A stretch of 64,000 bases of DNA from an uncultured Saprospiraceae bacterium (GCA_937941765.1 CALDGQ010000068.1:1-64000), one strand, 5' to 3'; shown: positions 35,616 to 44,350, counted from the stretch's first letter. Made by a program: numbers and translations. The notes: generated by a model from the sequence alone, not told the origin.

Positions 35616-37055
35616 ATGAAAAATAAAAAAGATTTATTCGATCTCTTCAGAGAGAGTGAGCACAAGCTGGAGCCAACTCCTTCGCGTCATGCGTGGGATA
35701 AGTTGGAAAGGAAATTGGATGCTCGTAAGGATATTAATCAAACTTCTAAGTATCGGTCTATTGCAATGGTTGCTGCTGTCGTTGCAGTTGTTTCTATTGC
35801 ATCTGTAATTGTGTTGTTAAATTTTGACGACAACAAAAACAATGCGATGGCTGGAAAGATCATGAAGGACACGAATACTTGGGAAGAAATAGCTTTGGAA
35901 AAATCCGCCAAAAACGGAGACGACTTAGTTGCTTTCAATAAATCTGTTGAAAAAAAACAAGTATTAATGAATGAAGGTTCGGCTGATAAAAAATTGGTAC
36001 CAACAGTAAATAGAGGTAAATCAGCAACTAATAAAATTCAAAATTATAAGCAAGAAGATCTAGCAGGTACTATCGACTTAGCTACCAATACCTATGAAAT
36101 GCATGAATCACCTTTGGAAAGAGAAATGCTTTTAGGTGAAGTGACTATCAATAAAAATACAACCGCAGACGAAATCGCTGAAAAAGCATTTGGAAAAAAT
36201 AACAATACAAATGGAGAACAATCGCAGATCGCTGAAGTTGAAGATGAAGTTGAATCAACACCTGCTACTATCGTGATGGCAGATATGACGACAGATGATA
36301 TGGAAGGAAATTATGCAGAAAATGTGGTCGTTCCTACTATGCCTATGCCCACGACTCCAGCTTCAAGCGTTCCTAAATATAAGATAACCGAAATCAATGC
36401 GCCTTCTGCCAAAACGGATGTCGTAGTCGGAGAAGCAGATAATGAGTTTTTCAGAGATCGTATGGATCAAATCAGTGCTGCAGATAGAAGATTGGAAGAA
36501 AGTGTTGCTGAAGCTTCAACGAAAGTTACTAAGAAGAAAAAGTCCAGAGATATTTTCAAAAGAGATAAAGCCAGTCGTCAATCTTCTTCACCTATTGCTC
36601 CAAGTAGTGTTGGGATTGCTGCTAATGCAACTGCTGCTAAGGAAAGTAATGGGAAGGATATGGATGCTATCCCAAATTTAACCTGGCTAATGGGACAGTG
36701 GAAAGATGTGGATAATGATGTAAAAAAAGAATGGACACTTGTTGGAAGGAAAGATATGGCATTTCAAAATTTAGGAACGACCAATCAAGCTGATTTTAAA
36801 ATATCTATGCATGAACCGATCGCTCTTTTGACAGATAAACACTCGAAACGTAGTTATCGCTATCTCAATACTGTTGGCGAAAAACGCATTTTCATTAATC
36901 GTAACGATGATGTTACGTACGTGATTGAAATTTTAAAATCAGACAATCAATTTATATTGTCAAGCTACCAAACTTCATCTGAAGAATCTGTTGTTATTGA
37001 GGGAACTGATGTTGAGAAATTGGACTTGGAGGAACGGGTTTTTGTTAAACTATAG
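35616..37055 (+). CDS. Probable membrane anti-sigma or sigma-linked protein
   Basis: A 479-residue single-span protein. Residues 1-45 are polar and presumably cytosolic with RHAWDKLERKLDARK, similar in style to Bacteroidota anti-sigma N-termini; a transmembrane segment lies at about 49-69. A long low-complexity periplasmic linker follows (about 70-355), then a compact C-terminal domain (about 358-479) starting PNLTWLMGQWKD that resembles DUF6265/lipocalin-like domains. It follows the ECF gene on the same strand, supporting an anti-sigma role. No zinc-binding HxxxCxxC motif is present, so it is not a ZAS-type factor. Assignment rests on context. Confidence 0.6.
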   Translation: MKNKKDLFDLFRESEHKLEPTPSRHAWDKLERKLDARKDINQTSKYRSIAMVAAVVAVVSIASVIVLLNFDDNKNNAMAGKIMKDTNTWEEIALEKSAKNGDDLVAFNKSVEKKQVLMNEGSADKKLVPTVNRGKSATNKIQNYKQEDLAGTIDLATNTYEMHESPLEREMLLGEVTINKNTTADEIAEKAFGKNNNTNGEQSQIAEVEDEVESTPATIVMADMTTDDMEGNYAENVVVPTMPMPTTPASSVPKYKITEINAPSAKTDVVVGEADNEFFRDRMDQISAADRRLEESVAEASTKVTKKKKSRDIFKRDKASRQSSSPIAPSSVGIAANATAAKESNGKDMDAIPNLTWLMGQWKDVDNDVKKEWTLVGRKDMAFQNLGTTNQADFKISMHEPIALLTDKHSKRSYRYLNTVGEKRIFINRNDDVTYVIEILKSDNQFILSSYQTSSEESVVIEGTDVEKLDLEERVFVKL

Positions 37056-37149
37056 AAATTATACTCTTTAATTTTCCTCCATTGTTTAAAAATTGAAGAA
37101 GTGTTTTGTCACAATTTTTGAAACAAAAATATGCGCCAAAACACTCGAA

Positions 37150-37197
37150 GCGAAATCAAAAAGCCTAGTGCGATTGCACTAGGCTTTTTGATTTCGC
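37150..37197. terminator. Bidirectional terminator with a 22-bp perfect stem
   Basis: Arms 37150-37171 and 37176-37197 are perfectly complementary around a GATT tetraloop, each containing an A5 or T5 run. It lies between the convergent anti-sigma-like gene and the curli operon. The remaining gap (37056-37375) shows nothing else. Confidence 0.8.
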
Positions 37198-37375
37198 TCC
37201 TTTGGAGCTTTTTGAGTTAATATCATCTTTTTTGTGCTACTTAGTGTCTTTGAACTACATGCTTGTAAAAGTTTGCTAAAAAAACAAAGTTTAGGATTTT
37301 GGGCATAAAAATTTAAAGCATAACACATTCTCCTTCTCCGATTTCTTCACGTCCCTTTGTAGTAAAACCTGCCAG

Positions 37376-38875
37376 CTATTTCCACTCAGCCATCTCCGCA
37401 TTTTCAAAAAGCAATGTTCGATTATTTCCATCGATATCCATTACCCAAATATTTTTCGGAGAAATGCCATCATTATTAGTATTGGTAAAAATAACTCTAC
37501 TTCCATCAGGAGAGAAACGAGGATCTAAATCATTGGTACCAGCTGGTTTATTGATTGACAAATCTACTGTGAGAAAAGTATCTACATTTTTTGTAAAGAT
37601 ACGTGCATCCAATTGCCTACCATCTGGCGCTTCAAACTCAGAAACATCATGCGTAAATAACACAACACTTCCATCAATCGAAAATGAAGGGCCACCTGTT
37701 CTACCTGCAATATCAAATTGTAAAACATCCCAAGAACTTCCAGGTAAATCTAAAAGAACTAAATGTGAATTATAAGGCGTTGTTCCTACTGTTCTCGCCA
37801 CAATTTTATTGCCTAGTCCTACCCAATCGCAAGCTCCAAAAGTAAATCCAAAAAATGGTGTTTCCGCTACTTCTGTTAATCCCGTCCCATCCAGTAAAAT
37901 ACTATACAACTTTGAATTAATCATATACAAAATACGAGATCCATCAGGTGACCATGAATAATCAAGTTCAGTTTGATTTGCAGCACCACTTATTGGAATC
38001 GTAGTTACTTGCGTTACATTCGACCCATCACGGTCCATGATATAAATTTGTGGGTTCACTTCAATGTTTGAAATAAATGCAATTTTAGTTCGCAACGGAT
38101 TCATTCTTGGTCGCCAATTGCTTGCTGAATTATTAGTTAACCTGGATGAATTGCCAGCCTCATCCGAAGAATAAATATCATAGACACCATCAATTTCTTT
38201 GGCAAAAACGAAGCGATGATTAGGAATAGGTTGTGTACTGAAACTCCACACTTCACTATATACTGGCTCATTGGAACCATCATTGACAATTACTTGCCAA
38301 AAATAATTGGTATTAAAATCAAGGTTGGTTAGTTCATAAGTAGTATCAACTGAATTGATCAAAAGTTCTGTCGTTTCCGTTTGATCTGAATTAAACAAAA
38401 GCAAATCATATTGCAATTCATCATCCGTGTCCATATCAGATCCAGACCATTGTAAAGTAATATTAACTTCATTGTCAACCGTTCCATCTTGTGGAAACAC
38501 ATTAACAGGAACTCCAGGAGCAGTATTTTCAAGAGAATCTTTTGTCATTCTAACAATAACATTCGCATCTTGATCCGCAAAGATTGCAACAGAAGTTACT
38601 GCTGATAAAAAATCACTTTTTTCCGCTCTCAAAGAATAAGTCCCCACTGGAATATTCTCCAATTGAAATCGTCCTTGCAAATCTGTTTCGACGGTACTTG
38701 TAGGTGGATTGGTCGAAATGATAACCCCTTCAATGGCAATATTATCATCTGTCTCTAATACTTCACCAAATAGAGTTCCAAACAATGCCGGCTCAAATGG
38801 TTCTTCTTCACACGAAAAAAATCCAAGCAATGAGCAACATAAAAAGAGTAATATATATTTGTTTCTAGTTTCCAT
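37376..38875 (-). CDS. Curli-locus lipoprotein with PD40 (TolB-like) propeller
   Basis: The ATG at 38875 gives 499 residues starting with a lipoprotein signal whose lipobox ends at Cys22 (GFFSC). A carboxypeptidase-regulatory-like domain (about 35-110, IEGVIISTNPPTSTVETDLQG), a fibronectin III-like domain (about 120-215, ending YFWQVIVNDGS) and a WD40-like PD40 beta-propeller (about 220-499, with repeated RLTNNSASNWRPRMNPLRTK, YSWSPDGSRILY and SPDGSRVIFTNT blades) follow. The start overlaps the 3' end of csgG by 11 bases, so the two are translationally coupled. This suggests an envelope accessory factor for curli secretion or anchoring; that role is inferred from coupling alone. Confidence 0.82.
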   Translation of the reverse strand: METRNKYILLFLCCSLLGFFSCEEEPFEPALFGTLFGEVLETDDNIAIEGVIISTNPPTSTVETDLQGRFQLENIPVGTYSLRAEKSDFLSAVTSVAIFADQDANVIVRMTKDSLENTAPGVPVNVFPQDGTVDNEVNITLQWSGSDMDTDDELQYDLLLFNSDQTETTELLINSVDTTYELTNLDFNTNYFWQVIVNDGSNEPVYSEVWSFSTQPIPNHRFVFAKEIDGVYDIYSSDEAGNSSRLTNNSASNWRPRMNPLRTKIAFISNIEVNPQIYIMDRDGSNVTQVTTIPISGAANQTELDYSWSPDGSRILYMINSKLYSILLDGTGLTEVAETPFFGFTFGACDWVGLGNKIVARTVGTTPYNSHLVLLDLPGSSWDVLQFDIAGRTGGPSFSIDGSVVLFTHDVSEFEAPDGRQLDARIFTKNVDTFLTVDLSINKPAGTNDLDPRFSPDGSRVIFTNTNNDGISPKNIWVMDIDGNNRTLLFENAEMAEWK

Positions 38876-40286
38876 AAGGACTCCCATTAAAATTAAACTT
38901 TCGGGAACTCTCAATTTTTTTCCCTAAATAAAAATTAAACCCAGCATTAAATCGCCAGTAAAAATCATTGTACTTTCCATGCTCCACTGCATCCAATTCA
39001 TCACTAAAAATATAGTTGTAATCAATACTTGACATCACTCCTACCCGATTATTTAATAAATATTCAACTCCAATACCTCCATGTACTTTCGGATAAATCT
39101 TGTTAGAAAAATCAAATCTTGAATTTAAATTATTCGTTATAAATCCAGCACCAGCAGATAGTATCGGTGTGATTCTATCATAAGGCATTAATCTGAAATT
39201 TGCATGTAAATCTAAATAGCTGACATCTGATTTATAATATTGCTCGGTTGCCAATTGACTCAACCCAAAAGACATCCCTAGACCAAATTTTGCATTTGGA
39301 GAATACATCACACCACCTTCAATTCCAGTTTTGAGCACTGGGTTTGCATAATCGCCTTTGTATTGTAAAGTAGTAGATTTTAAATTTACTGAAAGCGCAG
39401 TTCGTCTGTTATCCAACTGGTTTCCGAAAATATCAGTTTGTGGGATGAGCTCTTTTTCTTTTTTGTAGTTCATGATTTCTTCATCGACAATCATTCTCGG
39501 CTCTTTCAATTCCCAAAGGTCATCCAATACTCCTTCGATTACTAAACTTTGTACTGCTTTTTCGATTGCTTCTGTTACTGCTATTTCGGATGGTTCATTG
39601 TAGGTAAAACCCATCTCCGCTTCTAGCAATCTACCAAATCGAACAAAACGAAATATCCCAGCATCCACAGCTTGAGAAAGAATCGTTTTGGAAGTATAAA
39701 CTGTTTTTAAAATTTTTCCATTACTAGTTGAAACCGCTCTTAAATAAACGGTCACTCGATCTTGTCGATATTGGCTTCCAGCACCGGTTCCAAAATATCG
39801 AAGTCCGGCACCTCCAGTAATTACATTTGCATCATAAGAAATAATTCCGCCTTCTAAAATAACACCAGCATACAAAAGCGGTGGTAGCAATTGTTGATTC
39901 TCACTTTCCTTGTTGTATTGTGTTCGGCTAGAACGAATGATTTTTCGCTCATTTAAAAGATTCCCAACATTTTCACGTTCAATTGGAATAAACCAATCAC
40001 TATCTTCAAGAGATTTGAGCAAAATAGTAGTGGCTCCTTGTGTCACTGCGGTAGACCAACTAGAGCCGTTTTCGGATGGTTTATATTGCCCTGTTTGATC
40101 TCTAAATTTATAGACCGCAACAACGATTTTTTCTTTTGGTGGTGGCAACCTTCTTAAATCCTCAGTTGTAGAAGTAACTTCACCCAATCGTGCTTTCGAG
40201 ACACGAGGGGTATGTAGCAATTTACCACAAGAGCAAACATTAAAAATCACCAACAATATAATTACATAACCAAATAAATTTTTCAT
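38865..40286 (-). CDS. csgG: CsgG curli secretion channel with C-terminal beta-barrel extension
   Basis: CsgG forms the outer-membrane nonamer that exports curli subunits. The lipoprotein signal ends at Cys20. Residues ~25-265 match CsgG: VAVYKFRDQTGQYKP, TQGATTILLKSL, FIPIERENVGNLLNERKIIR, VILEGGIISYDANV, YRQDRVTVYLRAVST, and AVQSLVIEGVLDDLW. E. coli CsgG is 277 residues; this protein is 473. The extra ~180 residues look like a small outer-membrane barrel (GGVMYSPNAKFGLGMSFGLS, GGIGVEYLLNNRVGVMSSIDY, FYWRFNAGFNFYLGK). It is the fifth gene of the csg operon and its stop overlaps the next gene. Confidence 0.93.
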   Translation of the reverse strand: MKNLFGYVIILLVIFNVCSCGKLLHTPRVSKARLGEVTSTTEDLRRLPPPKEKIVVAVYKFRDQTGQYKPSENGSSWSTAVTQGATTILLKSLEDSDWFIPIERENVGNLLNERKIIRSSRTQYNKESENQQLLPPLLYAGVILEGGIISYDANVITGGAGLRYFGTGAGSQYRQDRVTVYLRAVSTSNGKILKTVYTSKTILSQAVDAGIFRFVRFGRLLEAEMGFTYNEPSEIAVTEAIEKAVQSLVIEGVLDDLWELKEPRMIVDEEIMNYKKEKELIPQTDIFGNQLDNRRTALSVNLKSTTLQYKGDYANPVLKTGIEGGVMYSPNAKFGLGMSFGLSQLATEQYYKSDVSYLDLHANFRLMPYDRITPILSAGAGFITNNLNSRFDFSNKIYPKVHGGIGVEYLLNNRVGVMSSIDYNYIFSDELDAVEHGKYNDFYWRFNAGFNFYLGKKIESSRKFNFNGSPYGN

Positions 40287-40507
40287 TTGTTTTCTCTTCC
40301 TAATATGTTATTAGCTAAATGTGAATAGGTACATTCACGTGTCAATTTAATATTTGACTTTAAAAAACCTTAAATTTTTGAATTCTTGGATCGAAGACAG
40401 GGAGGGAACTACGAAGTTAATACTAATTCAAGGAGATAGTAAAGACTTACTAGCAAAAACTATAGTGAAACGGACAATAATACCATTTTAGTGGTACACC
40501 TTTTCAG

Positions 40508-40918
40508 TTAAAAATATGGGATTACTACTTGTGTTTGTTCTCCAGCGACGAGGTCCAAGATCGTAACAACCAAGCCTTCTAAGTTATTGGTGACATCTAC
40601 CTGAAAGTTTCCGACTGTATAACTTCCTTCTGTCAATCCATCTTCACCAAATTGATTCGTTACCAATTGACGAGACAGCTGAGTCAATAATTGTCGATTC
40701 AAACTTTCCGAAAAGTCTTCTAATGTACTATCTGAATTTGCATCTTCAAGTTCTGGATCATCAATTAAATTCTGCGCTTGCGCACTACTCAACAACCAAT
40801 TGTAGTTAAAAGTATCTCCTCCAAATGCTGGATTTTTAGGCTTGTAAACCATGTCTTGCGCATTACAAAAACATGACACTGCGAATACAAAAAATAGAAG
40901 TACACTGATCCTTTTCAT
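40508..40918 (-). CDS. csgF: Curli assembly factor CsgF
   Basis: CsgF binds the CsgG pore at the cell surface and links it to nucleation by CsgB. The 136-residue protein from ATG 40918 has a signal peptide ending in CNAQD, then the family hallmark YKPKNPAFGGDTFN, the region that plugs into CsgG, followed by LLSSAQAQN. The C-terminal part (GNFQVDVTNNLEGLVVTILD) matches the CsgF beta-rich region. An in-frame TTG at 40927 is a less likely start. It lies between csgE and csgG, the usual functional neighbours. Confidence 0.92.
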   Translation of the reverse strand: MKRISVLLFFVFAVSCFCNAQDMVYKPKNPAFGGDTFNYNWLLSSAQAQNLIDDPELEDANSDSTLEDFSESLNRQLLTQLSRQLVTNQFGEDGLTEGSYTVGNFQVDVTNNLEGLVVTILDLVAGEQTQVVIPYF

Positions 40919-40970
40919 TTTTTTCAATTATAATATGTTCATTAATTCTTGTTATGTTTCTTTTTATCAG

Positions 40971-41795
40971 CTAGAAAATTCCACTACCACTTTGATCTTC
41001 ACTTTCTAGTTCTTTATTCAATTGCTTTTTCTTAGAAAGATAGTTCTTGACAATTGCTACAGATTGTTCTGCAAGTAATTCTATTACGTCTTGACGAGGC
41101 TGAACCATTCTCTGGATAATAACATTTCCATCTACTTCTATCGCTACTCTCGATGCTCTCCCACGTGCCGGTAGTTCTTTTATCGTAATTGAAAAATCAG
41201 AACCATCAGCTGGGTCTGTCCATTTTCCATAAAATACATCATAAAAATCACGCCCTATTTTTGATCGGGTATCATCCAAAATAAGTCCGCCGATTTCAAT
41301 ATCGCTACTTTGTTTTTTCTGTACTTTCTTGTTAAGTTGATCTTCGTTTGGAACTGGATTGGATCCGTTTGTTGGTTTTTGAGAAGCAGTAATTCCTAAT
41401 TTTTTATAAGTATCAAAAAATATAGGATCACTTTTTAAAATACGTTCAGCAACCATTTTATCTGCTTGGAATATTTTCAGATGAACTTCAAATTGAGTTA
41501 CAGCTGAAAGATTAATTTGAACACTAGATAATTCAATTTTTTCTTTTAGGTTTTGGGTAGCAAAATTTCCAGATTGCTTGCTATTGGTTTTATTTCCTTG
41601 TGCTGCTTTTGTCAGATGCATCGTATACGAATATGCCTGAGACTGGTCTGACAAACTGTGTGCTTTTCCAAAAATGGTCACGTGACCTTCACGTTCTTTT
41701 TCAAAATCTATTATAGCTTCGACTGTTTGAACTTGAGCAGAACAAACTGTCAACACACCAAAATAAACTGCGAAAAGTAAGAAACGTTTTTTCAT
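40971..41795 (-). CDS. csgE: CsgE-family curli chaperone with N-terminal CsgH-like domain
   Basis: CsgE is the periplasmic adaptor that caps CsgG and selects curli subunits. The 274-residue protein has a signal peptide (to ~20). The CsgE domain is C-terminal (about 165-255: EIGGLILDDTRSKIGRDFYD, FYGKWTDP, FSITIKELPARGRASRVAIE, MVQPRQDVIELLAEQSV). Residues ~21-120 resemble the alphaproteobacterial CsgH fold: GHVTIFGKAHS, YSYTMHLTKAAQGNKT, NSKQSGNF, IELSSVQINL, FEVHLKIFQADKMVAER. CsgH is an inhibitor and chaperone of CsgA amyloid. E. coli CsgE is 129 residues, so this is an extended form. A Pro/Asn/Lys-rich linker (130-163) joins the two parts. The CsgE call is firm; the CsgH call is by eye. 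Confidence 0.88.
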   Translation of the reverse strand: MKKRFLLFAVYFGVLTVCSAQVQTVEAIIDFEKEREGHVTIFGKAHSLSDQSQAYSYTMHLTKAAQGNKTNSKQSGNFATQNLKEKIELSSVQINLSAVTQFEVHLKIFQADKMVAERILKSDPIFFDTYKKLGITASQKPTNGSNPVPNEDQLNKKVQKKQSSDIEIGGLILDDTRSKIGRDFYDVFYGKWTDPADGSDFSITIKELPARGRASRVAIEVDGNVIIQRMVQPRQDVIELLAEQSVAIVKNYLSKKKQLNKELESEDQSGSGIF

Positions 41796-41860
41796 AGCAA
41801 CAGTTTTTGTAATACGTGGGAGTTAGTATATAAATTGCTCAAAAAAATGAACAGTTACAA

Positions 41861-42424
41861 CTAATTTGTAATCGTAATCGGAGTTTGTGTAACGATTACT
41901 TTCATTCCATCTCCGACTTGATAAATTTTGTAGTCTTTTGACGTTAGCCCTTCCACTACATGTTCTATTTCGTTTCCATTTCCTTGTTGAAGAAATTCAA
42001 CAGAGATATCATCTGCATTGAGCAATTTTTGAATGATCGCATTATTATCTCCATTTTGGATGACTCCAACTCCATTGTTGGTTCCAGATAAATCTAATTG
42101 ATACAAATTATCATTTCCAGATTGAATGACTGCAACTTGATTATTTCCACCCGCTTGTACGATATTAATGAGATTGTAATTTCCTGATTGCAAAACCCTT
42201 GTCAAGTTGGAAGCATCTATTTCACGGATTTGATCAATTACAAGATCATTTTCATTTCCAACTTGCTGAATTAAGACACTATTTTTTTTGCCTATCAACT
42301 CCTCTTCTATCAACTCTCCTGGAGTTAATAACAAATCACTTTCTGTCAGTCCTTGTTGTGCCCAAAGCGAAGTAACAAATATCAAAGTCAAAAATGTGAA
42401 TACTATTTTCTTATAAAAAAACAT
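41861..42424 (-). CDS. csgB: Curlin-repeat protein, CsgB-like minor subunit or nucleator
   Basis: This 187-residue secreted protein has a signal peptide ending LWAQQ. Residues ~45-140 contain four or five curlin-type repeats of about 22 residues with the pattern S/N-x-x-x-I-x-Q-x-G-x-x-N (VLIQQVGNENDLVIDQI, VLQSGNYNLINIVQAGGNNQ, VAVIQSGNDN, VGVIQNGDNN, FLQQGNGNEI). The divergent N- and C-terminal segments and lower repeat number than its upstream neighbour suggest a nucleator like CsgB; the name follows from position and composition. It is the second gene of the operon. Confidence 0.8.
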   Translation of the reverse strand: MFFYKKIVFTFLTLIFVTSLWAQQGLTESDLLLTPGELIEEELIGKKNSVLIQQVGNENDLVIDQIREIDASNLTRVLQSGNYNLINIVQAGGNNQVAVIQSGNDNLYQLDLSGTNNGVGVIQNGDNNAIIQKLLNADDISVEFLQQGNGNEIEHVVEGLTSKDYKIYQVGDGMKVIVTQTPITITN

Positions 42425-42456
42425 ATGTTTTCTTTTTTAAACATTAACCTGATGCC

Positions 42457-42489
42457 CGAAAGACGTATCTATTAAAGATACATCTTTCG
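42457..42489 (-). promoter_or_regulatory. Intercistronic stem-loop between csgA and csgB
   Basis: On the minus strand CGAAAGATGTATCT pairs with AGATACGTCTTTCG (14 pairs, one G-U) around a 5-base loop, with no T-tract after it. Placed after the major-subunit gene, it could stabilise csgA mRNA or attenuate the rest of the operon. Confidence 0.65.
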
Positions 42490-42541
42490 AACAATAAATT
42501 CAGTATTTGAATTCAGGTTATGCTTGTTTAATAACAATCAA

Positions 42542-43396
42542 TTACTGGTTGCTTTGCTTAACAAAAGCATCATTACTGTTTCCAGTCTGAGTAATAATTG
42601 AAGTATTTTCATCACTAGTTTGAGTATTAGTTGCAGTGTTTGCATCTCCTACCTGATAAATTGAACTAGCGTTTTGAGTTCCATCTTGAGAAAGAACTAA
42701 AGTGTTGTCATTTCCAGTTTGAGTCAACTGAGGATCATCATTTCCACCAGCAAAGTTTCCATTACCATTCTGTGCAACAAAAGCAGCGTTTCCGTCACCC
42801 AATTCTTGAAGTACATTTATGTTGTTAGAAACTCCATTTTGCTCAGTAGTAACAATTGCATCACTTGAGCTAGAAGTGATATAAGAACGTGAGTTCTCAC
42901 CATCAATAGCTTGAGTCATAGTTGAGTTACTTCCTGTTAATCTGATATCACTGATATTGTTACCAGTTCCAGATCCATTCTGAGTTTGGATAGTAAGGTT
43001 GTTACTTCCAGCTACTTCAATAATTGCTTGAGAACCAGCAGAGTTTAATTCTTGTCTTGAAGTATTTGCATTACCATCTTGTAATACAGTTGAAACAACA
43101 TTAGATTCAGTAACAAAACTTGCAGAAGCATTTTGGTCTCCAATTTGAGCAATTTCTACTAAGTTGTCAGAACCAGTGATCTGAAGATCAGAGTTGTTAG
43201 AAGCTCCAAGTTGATTAACAGAAGAAATGTTTCTGTCTTCATTTTGAATTACTAAAGATTGGTTAACTCTACCAATTTGTTCTACAGAAATATCGTTTTC
43301 ATTTCCTGTCTGTGTAACGTTGCTCTGGTTTTGTTGAGCAAATGTCATAGTTACTGCAAAACATGCAGCGATCATAGTTAAGAACGTTTTTTTCAT
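42542..43396 (-). CDS. csgA: Curlin-repeat protein, CsgA-like major subunit
   Basis: This 284-residue secreted protein has a clear signal peptide (to ~20, TMTFAQ). The remainder is about eleven curlin-type repeats rich in Asn, Gln, Ser and Gly with spaced Q-x-G-x-x-N: NVTQTGNENDISVEQIGRVN, VNQLGASNNSD, IAQIGDQNAS, VLQDGNANT, LTQTGNDNTLVLSQDGTQN, IYQVGDANTA, ITQTGNSNDA. These stack as a cross-beta solenoid in functional amyloid. It has more repeats than E. coli CsgA (five). It is the first structural gene of the operon, directly after the response regulator. Confidence 0.88.
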   Translation of the reverse strand: MKKTFLTMIAACFAVTMTFAQQNQSNVTQTGNENDISVEQIGRVNQSLVIQNEDRNISSVNQLGASNNSDLQITGSDNLVEIAQIGDQNASASFVTESNVVSTVLQDGNANTSRQELNSAGSQAIIEVAGSNNLTIQTQNGSGTGNNISDIRLTGSNSTMTQAIDGENSRSYITSSSSDAIVTTEQNGVSNNINVLQELGDGNAAFVAQNGNGNFAGGNDDPQLTQTGNDNTLVLSQDGTQNASSIYQVGDANTATNTQTSDENTSIITQTGNSNDAFVKQSNQ

Positions 43397-43436
43397 TGCG
43401 TTTCAGATTTTATTGTTTATTAAAAATTTTTAAATA

Positions 43437-43469
43437 CAAGTATAGATAGCAGATGGAAATCTACTAAAA
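43437..43469 (-). promoter_or_regulatory. Candidate promoter of the csg operon
   Basis: TATACTTG (43437-43444, minus strand) differs from TAnnTTTG at one base; TTTTAG at 43464-43469 is a weak -33 box at 19-base spacing. It would give a leader of about 35 bases for csgA. Confidence 0.3.
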
Positions 43470-43591
43470 TCGGAATGGGATGATTTTAAAATGAGGAAAG
43501 GCTGTATTGTTTGTGGAATGGTTCAAAGAGGGACCTTTGTGAGTGCAAGATATTTCAAACACAGAAATAAAGTACTAATGAAATCCCTGAT

Positions 43592-44257
43592 TTAGACTAC
43601 GGGATTCCCGTAAATCTCTTTTAGCCAATTAACATTTTTAAAATAAAATTTTGCAAGACCAATGACGTTTTTGACATCCAATTTATGAATGAGATTGCGT
43701 TTATGGGTCTCTACAGTTCTGGGACTTATGAATAATTTTTCTGCAATTTCTTTATTGCCAAGTTCTTCTTCTATTATATAATTTAATATTTCAAATTCTC
43801 TATGTGTCAATTTCTTTTTCACTTCAACTACTTTGTCACTATACAAGCTGGTACTCGAATAAGTTTGCCCAGAAATTGATGAAGAAAAATACAGCTTACC
43901 TTCGTTTACAAAACTCAAAGCAATTTTCAATTCATCTAGGTCCGCATCTTTGAGAACAAATCCACTCGCTTTTGCTTCCATCATTTTCCGAATTATCTGC
44001 TCATCATTAGAAGCCGAAAAACCTATTACTTTAATTTCAGCGAAGTCAGTTCTAATTTTTTGAGTTATTTCAACACCACTCATGTTTCCTAGATGGATGT
44101 CCATCAAGATTATATCAATCTTGTTTTTCTCGCATATTTTGTAAGCCGAACCGTAATCATTGGCAATAAAAATATTAGCGATTCCTTGATCTTTTTGTAG
44201 GTAAGATTTAAGGCCTTTTAAAAACAGTGGATGATCATCAACAATGAGTAAGTTCAT
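43592..44257 (-). CDS. NarL/LuxR-type response regulator upstream of the curli operon
   Basis: The receiver domain (about 1-120) has the acidic pair in LLIVDDHPLF, phospho-acceptor Asp in IILMDIHLG, the Ser switch residue in GFSAS and Lys in FVLKDAD. The C-terminal LuxR helix-turn-helix (about 150-210) shows KKLTHREFEILNYI and NKEIAEKLFISPRTVETHKRN. ATG at 44257 is favoured; the longer frame begins with GTG at 44266. No sensor kinase is adjacent. It sits at the same place relative to csgA as CsgD does to the csg genes in enterobacteria, so it is the likely curli regulator; this is inference. Confidence 0.9.
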   Translation of the reverse strand: MNLLIVDDHPLFLKGLKSYLQKDQGIANIFIANDYGSAYKICEKNKIDIILMDIHLGNMSGVEITQKIRTDFAEIKVIGFSASNDEQIIRKMMEAKASGFVLKDADLDELKIALSFVNEGKLYFSSSISGQTYSSTSLYSDKVVEVKKKLTHREFEILNYIIEEELGNKEIAEKLFISPRTVETHKRNLIHKLDVKNVIGLAKFYFKNVNWLKEIYGNPVV

Positions 44258-44342
44258 TTCTCTCACGAAAATAACTGTTCAATTAGTTACATTGAAAATA
44301 TCTATGAAGTCTGAATAAAAAAGTTTTGTGATGCAGCAAAGA

Positions 44343-44350
44343 GGGGGGGG
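44343..44350. repeat. G8 homopolymer upstream of the response regulator
   Basis: Eight G in a row in otherwise AT-rich DNA, about 85 bases upstream of the regulator start (C8 on its coding strand). Tracts of this length are prone to slippage. Confidence 0.9.

Noticed and set aside
42542..43396. Low-complexity Asn/Gln/Ser protein as a sequencing or assembly artefact
   Set aside because: The signal peptide, regular Q-x-G-x-x-N spacing and position in the csg operon show that it is a genuine curlin subunit.
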